Below are positions 7,594 to 16,002 of a stretch of DNA of 32,089 nucleotides, piece by piece; the first letter of the stretch is position 1; every line of letters starts with the position of its first letter. The notes under the pieces are model-generated. The model ran no database searches. It had not been told where the DNA came from and worked only from the letters and a program-made list of their open reading frames with translations. Location of the stretch: the NCBI GenBank assembly GCA_042091375.1, contig JBELHO010000037.1:1-32089 (forward strand), read 5' to 3'. This stretch comes from JBELHO01 sp042091375. GTDB lineage: Bacteria > Pseudomonadota > Gammaproteobacteria > Enterobacterales > Alteromonadaceae. Both the position numbers and the translations under genes were made by a program.

Positions 7594-8433
7594 TCAGCTA
7601 TAGAATTCAGCATTAATGATCTTGGTAATATTTTCGGCTTCTTTGTTAGCAAATGCTTTGGCTGTGGCTAGATCCTCTTGGTCAAAATCCAAAAACTCAC
7701 AGTGTGCAAATACCGCTTTTTCAACGCCAAAATCTATGCCGGGAAAACTGTCGGCAAGCGCCAAAAAAAACGATAAATACAACACACTAACGTCTTTATT
7801 GGTAGCATAGACCTCAGTATCATAACAATGACGGATGGGCATAATTATTTTTTCTGGTAGCTGCCAAATAGTCAACAAGGCTGTGGAAATTTCTGAATAG
7901 CTAAATCCCAAGACCTGTTTTTGTTTTTCCCAAGGCAATTGCTCTGACCAAAAAGCCTGACAATCATTGGCCAGCTCTGGGCTGACTTTAGCGATAATTA
8001 ATTCACCAAAGTTTTGTAATAAACCAGCAACAAACAGTCGCTCTATATCTCTTATTCCGGCGTTGATTGCCAAGTTTTTTGTGGCTAAACCACAAAAAAC
8101 ACTCATCCGCCAAAAGCGTTTTAAATCGATAGAGTCATTGCCAAAATGGGCAAAAGCTGAGGCCGTAACGTCAATCAACATCATGTTGTAAATGGCTTTC
8201 GTACCAATAAGGGTAATAGCCCGTGAAATAGTACTAATTTCACCTGAAAAACTGTAAATAGGGCTGTTGGCAATTTGTAATAACCGCGATGTCATTGATG
8301 GATCAATGCTGATCACGTTGGCAAATTGTTCAATGGTTGAGGTTTCCTGTTCCATCAATGATTTTACTCTGAAACACGCGTCGGGTAGAGCAAATGATCC
8401 ATTGGCTTGTATAGCAAATTGATGTGCATTCAT
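7594..8433 (-). CDS. HDOD domain protein (copy 2)
   Basis: A 279-aa single-domain HDOD protein clearly related to the one at 451-1293. Both open with an MNA-type start, then a conserved FALPD/FVLSD and RVK/RIKE segment, DP(S/A)..., LLQIANSPIYSFSGEISTIS (residues ~51-70), then ITLIGTKAIYNMM, and LFVAGLLQNFGELII. No output domain is attached. The two copies look like paralogues that have drifted well apart. Upstream lies a 14-bp repeat array interrupted by a gap, so the promoter region may be affected by repeat number. Likely a regulatory adaptor; its partner is unknown. Confidence 0.88.
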   Translation of the reverse strand: MNAHQFAIQANGSFALPDACFRVKSLMEQETSTIEQFANVISIDPSMTSRLLQIANSPIYSFSGEISTISRAITLIGTKAIYNMMLIDVTASAFAHFGNDSIDLKRFWRMSVFCGLATKNLAINAGIRDIERLFVAGLLQNFGELIIAKVSPELANDCQAFWSEQLPWEKQKQVLGFSYSEISTALLTIWQLPEKIIMPIRHCYDTEVYATNKDVSVLYLSFFLALADSFPGIDFGVEKAVFAHCEFLDFDQEDLATAKAFANKEAENITKIINAEFYS

Positions 8434-8533
8434 TAGATAACGTACCTGTTTAATATAATGAGTTTTAAGTGTAGTTGTTTATGCACAAAATAAAATAAAT
8501 ATATCCCGTTTTGAGGGGAACTTAATGGTAAGT

Positions 8534-8686
8534 AATGATTGCTAAACAATGATCTCTAAAAAATGATCACTAAACAATGATNNNNNNNNNNNNNNNNNNN
8601 NNNNNNNNNNNNNNNNNNNNNNNNNNNNNNNNNNNNNNNNNNNNNNNNNNNNNNNNNNNNNNNNNNNNNNNNNNNNNNNNNTAAAC
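8534..8686. repeat. 14-bp tandem array AATGATNNCTAAAM spanning an assembly gap
   Basis: Units at 8534-8547, 8548-8561 and 8562-8575, then AATGAT at 8576-8581, after which 100 N follow. The first bases after the gap, TAAAC, are the end of a unit, so the array very likely continues through the gap with unknown copy number. It lies between the divergent HDOD and ABC-ATPase genes. The remainder of this 8434-8800 spacer is AT-rich with no gene seen. Confidence 0.75.
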
Positions 8687-8800
8687 TAATTTAAAAATGC
8701 CAGTGACGACAGCAAAATTCAGCACTAAACTAGGAGATATTATTAACAGTCGATTTTGACGTTAAAACAGTCAAAACTAAAATCAATCCATGGAGGCGTT

Positions 8801-9505
8801 TTGTCGTTAGTTATTCAATCATTGAGCCATCAGGTATGTGATGGTCAACAAAATCGGCAATTGTTTAGCGACTTATCCCTATCAATAGCGCAGGGGGAAT
8901 GTATTGCTTTAATGGGTAATAGCGGCAGCGGTAAAACCACCCTATTAAACCTTATTGCCGGTTTAGCACCTATCCAACAAGGTGATATACGTATTGATGA
9001 TCTGGCATTAGCAACAGCAAACAACAAACAATTAGCGCAATTGCGAAAAACTCACATCGGCATTATTTTCCAGCAGTTCAATTTACTAAGCAGTTTATCG
9101 GTAAGTGAAAATATTGAATTTAGTGCAAAATTAGCAGGCAAATTTGCACCACAGCGGGGCTTGGTATTAGCCGAAAAACTGGGGATAGACCACTTGCTCA
9201 ACAAGTACCCAGCAACACTATCAGGTGGTGAAATGCAGCGAGTCGCCATCGCTAGAGCTCTCAATGCCCAGCCTAGCATTTTATTGGCAGATGAGCCCAC
9301 CGGCAATCTAGATGACAAAAATAGTACATTGGTAGTTAAACAGTTAATAGAGATGGCTAAGGTGTATAACACTTCCCTACTAATGGTCACTCACCATCTT
9401 CAAATGGCTCAGTATATGGATAAAACTTACCTGTTGAGCGATGGCAAGTTAAGTCTTTTATCAAGCCATACCGATAGCCATTGCGACGCTAAAGATAATG
9501 AGTAG
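8801..9505 (+). CDS. ABC transporter ATP-binding protein, LolD/MacB/AttE type
   Basis: About 234 aa with all motor motifs: Walker A GNSGSGKTT, Q-loop IFQQFNLLSS, signature LSGGEMQRVAIARAL, Walker B ILLADEPTGNLDD and H-loop VTHH. These place it in the LolD/MacB/FtsE group, which powers FtsX-type permeases that move lipoproteins or shape-change signals and do not import solutes. I prefer TTG 8801, because GGAGG lies 4 nt upstream and homologues begin about here; the earlier TTG 8756 has no suitable site. It overlaps the permease gene by 8 bp, so the two are translationally coupled. Confidence 0.88.
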   Translation: MSLVIQSLSHQVCDGQQNRQLFSDLSLSIAQGECIALMGNSGSGKTTLLNLIAGLAPIQQGDIRIDDLALATANNKQLAQLRKTHIGIIFQQFNLLSSLSVSENIEFSAKLAGKFAPQRGLVLAEKLGIDHLLNKYPATLSGGEMQRVAIARALNAQPSILLADEPTGNLDDKNSTLVVKQLIEMAKVYNTSLLMVTHHLQMAQYMDKTYLLSDGKLSLLSSHTDSHCDAKDNE

Positions 9506-11927
9506 AGATTTGCTTCTGGTGGCTAAATGTCACTGGGCTGAATACCGTCAAAAACCGTTACTCAATATCGGTTTTATAGTGAGTTTAGCTATCGCAACCA
9601 GTACTTTATTATCAATACTGGTGTTAAATCACGCCAGTAAACAAGCCTATTACAAAGCCGCTAAGGGTTTGGTTCCTGCGGTGGTATTATCAATTGTCAG
9701 CAATAGCGAAAAAAACATTTCCACAAATGACTACAGGCAATTAAAAAAATTGGGGTTTCATCAATTAACTCCAATACACGAATTTGAAAAGCGCCTAAAA
9801 AACAACAAAACAATCACTTTTAGAGCGGTCGATATCTTGCCATTGGCATTGACCAACCCAAAGAGCTTTAACAGTCAACAAATAAATTTATCATCACAAT
9901 ATGCCAATAGGCTCGGTCTCAGTCTCAGTGGTGCACAATCTATCACTTTAAAAGATGGCACTGTGCTGACAACCAAAATAAACCAACGCAATGACATCGG
10001 TGATATCGCCTTAATCGATCTGCCGCTAGCTTGGCAAAATTTTCCTGAAATAACCGGCTTCAACAAATTAATCGCCAGTGAAATGTCTACTGCGCAAATA
10101 GCCCGTCTTGAACACTACTTGCCTGATCACTTATCGCTGATCCGCACTTGGTCTGTTGAACAACGCGCAGGCTTTGCCGATGCCTTACATGTCAACTTAA
10201 CCGCGTTAGGGGTATTGGCTTTTGTCGTCAGCCTATTTATCGCTTTCCAAGCGGCCAATCAAGCTTGGTCAAAACGGGCAGAATTGGCTAGCCAACTGAA
10301 ATTGTTTGGGGTCAATTTATCAACATTAAAAGCGGTAATGCTATGGGAAGCTTTGCTATTGGCCATATTGTCAACTTTGATGGGCACCGTCATTGCCATC
10401 CTATTAGTCAATCTGCTATTGCCTCTGTTGGGCTTGACCTTAACACAACTTTACCAATTGCAAATGAGTGGTGATTTTCAGTGGCGATGGCAATACACCA
10501 GTTGGGCATTTGGCATTGCCAGTGCGGCGGTGTTAATCGCTTTAGCGAAACAGTTTGCCTTGTTGTCCTCTGCATACCCAATTCCAACAGGCACAAATAT
10601 AACAAACAAAGCTTTAACAGGCACAGCTTCAACAGCTAGAGCAATCAAAGCAAAATTTATAGAGCATTGGCTGTTATCAGTGGCTTTACTGTTTATCTTG
10701 GCCAGTTATTTTTGCCCCGAGCAAACCTGGTTGCAACTCAAGCTCAAATACGGTTTGTTGTTGCTGGCCAGTGTCGCCATATTACCCAGTTTACTCAATG
10801 GCTTGCTGAGATTAATGACTTTATTGACTGAGTCTTTTCGATGGCAGTTTGTGGTTAAAGATGCCATAAAACAAATAGATCGTCGCTTTTTACCCCTTGC
10901 CGCTTTTTATCTGGCGTTGACCACAAGTATTGCCGCCGCCCTAATGATCAATAGCTTTGAGTCCTCTTTTATCAATTACCTCAACCGCCTACTCAATTCC
11001 GATGTATTTATTAGCTATAGTACTGAACAAAAAACTCATATCTACCACTGGCTGAGTGAGCAGCCAGAAATAGAAGAAATAGTGTTTTTCAGAAAAACTC
11101 AAGCCAAAATAGCTGATGACAACCTTGATCTATACAGTATCACTTCAGCGAGACAACAAGCGGCTTTATTGCTTAAAAGCAAAACGGTTGATCCGCTAAA
11201 CACTAATGAAAACAGTTGTTATATCAATGAACCCCTAGCTTATAAACGCAACATAGCCCTAAATCAACAGCTCAATATTAGACAAACAGCAGCGCAATTC
11301 AATTGTCGAGTGATCGGCATATACTATGATTACGGCAATCAACATTTTGCCGTAAAAGTCGCCAATCAAGCGGCAATAAATGACTTTACCGCTTGGCAGG
11401 AAAGCGGCTTTGGGGTGTTTTTTAAGGAGCATCAATCGATCAGTACTGAAGTGTTCATTGACCAGTTAGCACTGGATAGCAGTCAGGTGTATCAACCAGC
11501 ACAGGTGAAAGCACTGGCATTAAAAGTTTTTAAGCAAACCTTCGTACTGACCCAAGCCATTGCCTTAGTGTTATTAACAATTGCTTGCTTTGGTTTGTTT
11601 ATGTCGGCTCATGCCTTAGAGCTGGCACGCAAGGCAGATCTGCATCTATTATTCACTATTGGCTATCAGCCTGTTGAAATTTTTATCCATATGCTATACC
11701 AGTGGTTACTTCTGGTGACGGGCTGTATTTTACTCAGTTGGCCGATTGCTGTTGTGTTGGCAAACGCCTTGGTGAATAAAATTTTACCGGCTTCATTTGG
11801 TTGGTCAATGCCACTATTTATCAATATCACACCTTTTGCGGTAAGTAGTATTATCGGTTTGCTGGTGTTGTTACCAGCCTTAGCTATACCGCTATACCGC
11901 ATAAACTCAAAGGCATCACTATCGTGA
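9498..11927 (+). CDS. FtsX-like ABC permease, fused double-length (AttFG/YbbP type)
   Basis: An 809-aa inner-membrane permease with two FtsX-type halves. There is an N-terminal helix (~20-40), a periplasmic domain (~45-225), helix groups around 230-350 and 395-440, then a further helix (~470-490), a second periplasmic domain (~495-680) and three C-terminal helices (~685-800). This is the ten-helix plan of YbbP-like permeases, and it would replace the two separate AttF and AttG permeases of an attEFGH unit. It starts at ATG 9498 inside the end of the ATPase gene and ends over the GTG start of the next gene. Cargo is unknown; a lipoprotein or the neighbouring lipocalin is the natural guess. Confidence 0.82.
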   Translation: MSRDLLLVAKCHWAEYRQKPLLNIGFIVSLAIATSTLLSILVLNHASKQAYYKAAKGLVPAVVLSIVSNSEKNISTNDYRQLKKLGFHQLTPIHEFEKRLKNNKTITFRAVDILPLALTNPKSFNSQQINLSSQYANRLGLSLSGAQSITLKDGTVLTTKINQRNDIGDIALIDLPLAWQNFPEITGFNKLIASEMSTAQIARLEHYLPDHLSLIRTWSVEQRAGFADALHVNLTALGVLAFVVSLFIAFQAANQAWSKRAELASQLKLFGVNLSTLKAVMLWEALLLAILSTLMGTVIAILLVNLLLPLLGLTLTQLYQLQMSGDFQWRWQYTSWAFGIASAAVLIALAKQFALLSSAYPIPTGTNITNKALTGTASTARAIKAKFIEHWLLSVALLFILASYFCPEQTWLQLKLKYGLLLLASVAILPSLLNGLLRLMTLLTESFRWQFVVKDAIKQIDRRFLPLAAFYLALTTSIAAALMINSFESSFINYLNRLLNSDVFISYSTEQKTHIYHWLSEQPEIEEIVFFRKTQAKIADDNLDLYSITSARQQAALLLKSKTVDPLNTNENSCYINEPLAYKRNIALNQQLNIRQTAAQFNCRVIGIYYDYGNQHFAVKVANQAAINDFTAWQESGFGVFFKEHQSISTEVFIDQLALDSSQVYQPAQVKALALKVFKQTFVLTQAIALVLLTIACFGLFMSAHALELARKADLHLLFTIGYQPVEIFIHMLYQWLLLVTGCILLSWPIAVVLANALVNKILPASFGWSMPLFINITPFAVSSIIGLLVLLPALAIPLYRINSKASLS

Positions 11928-13027
11928 ACCCACTTCTCTCACCTCGGCTGTGCATGGTTATGCTGCTCATTTGTTTGTTTAACTGTGAGCAACAAAAAAA
12001 TTCGGCAATGGATCTATTGCAAAGTTCAGCTGATGACTTATCGAGTTATGCTAAACCGACAGTCGATACGCCGATTGAGTTTCCAGATGCACATCAACCC
12101 AAAAAAGCATACCGCATAGAGTGGTGGTATCTTACCGCCAATTTACGCACGGAAACCGGCCAAACTTTAGGCACCCAGTGGACCTTATTTCGCGTTGCTA
12201 TCGATCATAAACATTGGTATTTTGCCCATTCAGCCCTTGCTGATCTGCAGTTCCACCACTCGGCTTTTCGCAGCGGCAGAGAGGAATTAGGCAATGTTAT
12301 TATTGCCCAACAGCCGTTTAGTGCCCGCATAGACGACTGGCAATGGCGCTCGACTGAGGGCTTTTTCCCAGCGAGTTTGCACTATGGCTCAACTGTGATT
12401 AATTCCCAGCAAAGCAACCTTATCGATGCCACCAACCTGCAAGACTGGCAAGTTAAGTTACAGCTAGATAGTCAATCGGATTTTTTTCTGCAAGGGCAAC
12501 AGGGCTTCAATAAAAAACATGCCTTTTTAGATATTGCCAGCCATTATTACTCACAACCCTTTATCGAAGTCAGCGGAGATGTCTATTGGCAAGGCTCATG
12601 GCAAAAAGTAACGGGTCAAGCATGGTTTGATCGCGAGTGGAGCTCACAGATGTTAGCTGCTGATCAACAAGGCTGGGATTGGTTTTCACTGCGCCTAGAC
12701 CAAGAAACTGCATTAATGGTGTATCGCATTCGCTCTGATCTTGATGATCATCTCTACGCCAGTCTGATGACATTGCAAGGTGATACTGAAACGCTAGGAG
12801 CAGAAGACATAGCCATCACCCCTATAGAGGATGCAGATCCTTTAAGCAACAACGGCTATCCACAATCTTTTCATATAGCCATCCCTAAAAAAGCGATTGA
12901 TATTAGGGTATCAGTCACCAATCCCAAGCAAATTATGCGTTTTGGCATAGAATATTTCGAGGGCATGGTGACTTTCACCGGCAGTCACCAAGGCCGTGGT
13001 TTCTTAGAAATGACCGGCTACCAATAG
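11924..13027 (+). CDS. AttH/CrtC-like secreted lipocalin-family protein
   Basis: A 367-aa exported protein of the AttH / carotenoid 1,2-hydratase superfamily (tandem lipocalin folds). Diagnostic stretches: RIEWWYLTANL near residues 63-73, GTQWTLFRVA, and WFDREWSS...GWDWFSLRL around 233-260. The N-terminus is a signal sequence with a possible lipid-attachment Cys21 in LFNC. Asn just before the Cys is unusual for a lipobox, so it may be a lipoprotein or an ordinary secreted protein. GTG start overlaps the permease stop by 4 bp. In known attEFGH-type units the ABC components accompany such a protein. No carotenoid genes are nearby, so hydratase activity is not supported. Confidence 0.82.
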   Translation: MNPLLSPRLCMVMLLICLFNCEQQKNSAMDLLQSSADDLSSYAKPTVDTPIEFPDAHQPKKAYRIEWWYLTANLRTETGQTLGTQWTLFRVAIDHKHWYFAHSALADLQFHHSAFRSGREELGNVIIAQQPFSARIDDWQWRSTEGFFPASLHYGSTVINSQQSNLIDATNLQDWQVKLQLDSQSDFFLQGQQGFNKKHAFLDIASHYYSQPFIEVSGDVYWQGSWQKVTGQAWFDREWSSQMLAADQQGWDWFSLRLDQETALMVYRIRSDLDDHLYASLMTLQGDTETLGAEDIAITPIEDADPLSNNGYPQSFHIAIPKKAIDIRVSVTNPKQIMRFGIEYFEGMVTFTGSHQGRGFLEMTGYQ

Positions 13028-13038
13028 CCAGCCGGTCA
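13011..13038 (+). terminator. Hairpin over the end of the att-like unit
   Basis: TGACCGGCT (13011-13019), a 10-nt loop, then AGCCGGTCA (13030-13038), followed by CTGGGTTTTATTT. The 9-bp GC-rich stem includes the AttH-like stop codon in its loop. The T-run is broken, so it may be a weak intrinsic terminator that also separates the convergent M48 gene. Confidence 0.6.
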
Positions 13039-13045
13039 CTGGGTT

Positions 13046-14512
13046 TTATTTGACAATCTTGATCCACTCCCCTGCCTTAGGCTCTCCCCTTGGATACAAG
13101 CCATTGATCAAACGCAATTGCTCAGCAGAATAGACACCTAAGTTAATTTGTTTGGCCAATAAATCAATACGCGTTCTTTGGTTAGCTTTTACATAGTGTA
13201 ATGTTTTCGATTTTTGCGTTGCCCTTAACCTTTTCTCCGGACGAAAACTTTTAATACTCTTCATAAATAATGCATCGTATGCAACATCCGCTTGTGGTTG
13301 ACTGACACTGCCTTGTAATAGGTAAGCTCTATTTCCTTGAAAAATAACTGCGACTCGTTGATCGTAGCCACCGTTGTCACTTTTAATAATACCGGTGTGG
13401 CCTACCATGCCATATTGTGAAAAGTCCTCTGAGCGATGCAGCATATTGGCCTTAGTCACCGCACGTAAATACTTGCCAGGGGGCAGTTTTTGACTGTTTA
13501 AGGCAATCGATAAATTCAGAGTTGCGGTTTTATTTTGCGCTTCACCAACAATCGCTTTACGGGTATTAACCACCTGCCAATCCTCGGGAAATAGTATCGA
13601 AAAACCTAGTTTACGATGGATATATCGACCTTTTTCGACAGGCTTATTTTTGTTAATTGCCTCATAATTCACCCCGTAAACCATGCCCTGTAAGTTTTCT
13701 CGATAGACACTTTTATTAGCACTACTTTGCCCTGTCCCGGAGAATTCGCCAGCTTTGGCGATCACTTCTTTAAGGCGAATATCATTGCGCGGATGAGTCG
13801 CAAAAACGCCGTGGTAACTTTTGGTTTTTCTGCCCTCAGTTTTAGCGCGATAACGCGAAAATTTCTCTTGGTCTTTTAGCACCCCAATGGCTTCAACCAT
13901 GGCTTGTGGATCGTAGCCACTATTAAATAAATACTCTGCTGCTAACCCGTCGGCTTCCAGTTCCATTTCTCGACCATAGCCCTTAACTGCAGCGGTACTC
14001 ATTAAATTAGTCACATCACCTAGCACAGCACTACCTGTGGTCAACACCGATAACACCGACAGGGTAGAAGCACCGGTTCGCGCCGCATCTTGTTTAACCA
14101 CATGGCGAGCAGTAATGTGCCCCACTTCATGGGCAAGTACTGCGGCCAGTTGCGCTTCAGAATCCAAAAACGCCAGTAAGCCACGATTGATATAGATGTA
14201 GCCACCGGGTAGTGCAAAGGCATTAATATCTGGTGAATCGATAATGGTAAAATGATATTTGATGTCGGTTCGATGACTATTTTTTACGATTTTTTGCCCA
14301 ATGGCATCGACATAGGCCGACAATTTATCATCTTGATATATAGGCACTGACTTGAGCAGTTTCTCATGCATTTCTTTGCCCATAGCAATTTCATCACTTT
14401 CCGACATAAACACCAAGTCAGGAGTTCCGGTTGCTGGGTTGACAGCACAAGAATTGATGCAAAGTATCACAGTCGTAAAACACAGCCCTAAAAGTATTTG
14501 CTGAACATTCAT
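13046..14512 (-). CDS. M48 family metallopeptidase, lipoprotein
   Basis: A 488-aa zinc peptidase with signal sequence and lipobox INSC (Cys22; +2 residue Ala, so outer-membrane sorting is expected). The catalytic motif is HEVGH at 128-132 within AAVLAHEVGHITARH, and the third zinc ligand comes from the ELEAD motif near 184-188. The early stretch MSESDEIAMGKEMHE is typical of periplasmic M48 proteins in the BepA/LoiP group. The C-terminal ~50 residues (AKQINLGVYSAEQLRLINGL and onward) look like a wall- or peptide-binding module common at the end of such peptidases. It follows the lipoprotein gene by 55 bp with its own GAGG site, so it may be the last gene of the operon or an independent housekeeping protease. 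Confidence 0.9.
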   Translation of the reverse strand: MNVQQILLGLCFTTVILCINSCAVNPATGTPDLVFMSESDEIAMGKEMHEKLLKSVPIYQDDKLSAYVDAIGQKIVKNSHRTDIKYHFTIIDSPDINAFALPGGYIYINRGLLAFLDSEAQLAAVLAHEVGHITARHVVKQDAARTGASTLSVLSVLTTGSAVLGDVTNLMSTAAVKGYGREMELEADGLAAEYLFNSGYDPQAMVEAIGVLKDQEKFSRYRAKTEGRKTKSYHGVFATHPRNDIRLKEVIAKAGEFSGTGQSSANKSVYRENLQGMVYGVNYEAINKNKPVEKGRYIHRKLGFSILFPEDWQVVNTRKAIVGEAQNKTATLNLSIALNSQKLPPGKYLRAVTKANMLHRSEDFSQYGMVGHTGIIKSDNGGYDQRVAVIFQGNRAYLLQGSVSQPQADVAYDALFMKSIKSFRPEKRLRATQKSKTLHYVKANQRTRIDLLAKQINLGVYSAEQLRLINGLYPRGEPKAGEWIKIVK

Positions 14513-14567
14513 ACCCTACCTCACGTCTCTCTTTAAAAACAGTTAAAATAAATTTGCTGATATTTGA

Positions 14568-15278
14568 TCACGGTTGCCCCTGTTGAAGTTGCGAACCAAA
14601 AAACTGGCCTAACTGTGCTGCCATGGCTTTACAAGCATCTGACTGCACTGGCGCTATAATAGGAATAGGTACCACCACTGCCGGCATATATGAAGTGCCA
14701 TCGGCACTGCTGCTAATTTTCCCCGCCAACTGACGAGTGTTATAATTCCAAATAGTCGCCTCGTATTCAGCCTTAGTGTCCCAAGTACCAAAGCCAAAAC
14801 AAGCGGCACCGGTCGCCGATAAGCCGCAACTAATGCTGCCCGCTGAACGAGTTTTTTCAGTATTGCCATCGACCCAAACAATGTATTGCACCTGATAATC
14901 ATCAATTAATGCGGCAATTTTTTTATAGGACAACAAACGCCCCAGATCGCGCACTCGGGTTGGCGCAGTTCTAGGTTCAAACCAAGGGTAGAGGCGATCG
15001 ACAAAGTCCTCTTCGGGAATAACATTGAGTTTGCTATTCGACTTGTCTAATACCTCACCTATACACGACACCAACTCTGGCTCTGTTTCATAATCACTGC
15101 CCGACCGACGCCCTATGACCACAATGGCATCACCGTGGTTTAACTCAGCTTTCTGGTGAGTGACTTGATCAATAGTCACTGATGTACAAGCAAACAAAGT
15201 CGAGCACAGAGCAAGCGCAATTAGACGCAGCACATAAGATGAAACAGATAGTCTGCTCTTTTGATAATAAATTGACAT
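14568..15278 (-). CDS. Lipoprotein of unknown function (operon gene 12)
   Basis: A 236-aa predicted lipoprotein with lipobox LFAC (Cys31, +2 Thr, so outer membrane expected). Residues ~45-80 contain DAIVVIGRRSG and ELVSCIGEVL. Later come a Pro/Arg turn (WFEPRTAPTRVRDLG) and a middle stretch SISCGLSATGAACFGFGTWD with two Cys that could form a disulphide, followed by EATIWNYNTRQLAGKI, a beta-rich pattern seen in CsgG/TolB-like periplasmic folds (weak resemblance only). ATG 15278 was chosen over a longer reading because AGAGAGG precedes it and the signal peptide starts there. It follows the preceding lipoprotein gene by 22 bp. Confidence 0.75.
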   Translation of the reverse strand: MSIYYQKSRLSVSSYVLRLIALALCSTLFACTSVTIDQVTHQKAELNHGDAIVVIGRRSGSDYETEPELVSCIGEVLDKSNSKLNVIPEEDFVDRLYPWFEPRTAPTRVRDLGRLLSYKKIAALIDDYQVQYIVWVDGNTEKTRSAGSISCGLSATGAACFGFGTWDTKAEYEATIWNYNTRQLAGKISSSADGTSYMPAVVVPIPIIAPVQSDACKAMAAQLGQFFGSQLQQGQP

Positions 15279-15300
15279 AACATCCTCTCTCAGTATTTGT

Positions 15301-15987
15301 CTAGCGCAAATACAATGACACTTGATTGCTGATCTGACTGTGGTGAGCAGCCTGTAAACTGCGTTGCTGAGTCTGTAACCATTGGTTAATTTCAGGTACC
15401 TGAGCAAAGCGCAAACTCAGACTAGCGCCAAGATCTCTCAGAGCGATCACCATGGCTTGGTTTAATGCTTGCTCTTTAGATTGTAAAAATGCGGTTGGGG
15501 TCTTGCCGTAAGCGGTGAGGATCCAATCGGCGATTAAGGCTTGTCGGTTATCAAATATCTTCACATTGTACTTAAGCCAAACTTCAAACATCTTGCCTTT
15601 GGTTTCATTGGGAACATTGTATTGAAAACTGTCTAAGCTCGGCTGCAAAAACAAATCTAACGGGTTATTGGAACGGCTGATCAGTTCCAGGTTTTCAGCC
15701 TGAATAACGTCATCAAACATGGCATTAAAAACCACATTAAATAATTTCACTTGCGCATCGCCCAGTGATATTTCCCATTCATCGCGATCTTTGCCAGTTT
15801 CTATGTATTGATATTCAGTAAAATCCGGCATTAATACCAAGCCGATTGACAGTGGCATTTTATTAATGACTGGAGAGGGAAAATCACCGCGAACATCTAA
15901 AGTACTCTTACAACTGCTCAAGCTAATACACATCAGCAACGCAAAAACACCGGTCGAACTGAGCCATTTGTTATTATTGTATTTCAT
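15301..15987 (-). CDS. Lipoprotein of unknown function (operon gene 11)
   Basis: A 228-aa predicted lipoprotein, lipobox LSSC (Cys26, +2 Lys, so outer-membrane sorting). The mature part opens with DVRGDFPSPVINKMPLSIGL and has a predicted alpha/beta fold with WEISLGDAQVKLFNVVFNAMF near residues 70-92. It ends in a Gln-rich helix. I recognise no named family; the layout resembles small accessory lipoproteins of envelope complexes. ATG 15987 has GGGAGGG about 8 nt upstream. It lies between the second VWA gene (15 bp) and the next lipoprotein (22 bp). Confidence 0.75.
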   Translation of the reverse strand: MKYNNNKWLSSTGVFALLMCISLSSCKSTLDVRGDFPSPVINKMPLSIGLVLMPDFTEYQYIETGKDRDEWEISLGDAQVKLFNVVFNAMFDDVIQAENLELISRSNNPLDLFLQPSLDSFQYNVPNETKGKMFEVWLKYNVKIFDNRQALIADWILTAYGKTPTAFLQSKEQALNQAMVIALRDLGASLSLRFAQVPEINQWLQTQQRSLQAAHHSQISNQVSLYLR

Positions 15988-16002
15988 CAATTTATCCCTC
16001 CC

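Noticed and set aside
11924..13027. Carotenoid 1,2-hydratase
   Set aside because: Family resemblance is to the AttH/CrtC lipocalin fold only. No carotenoid pathway genes are present, and the ABC unit context fits AttH better.
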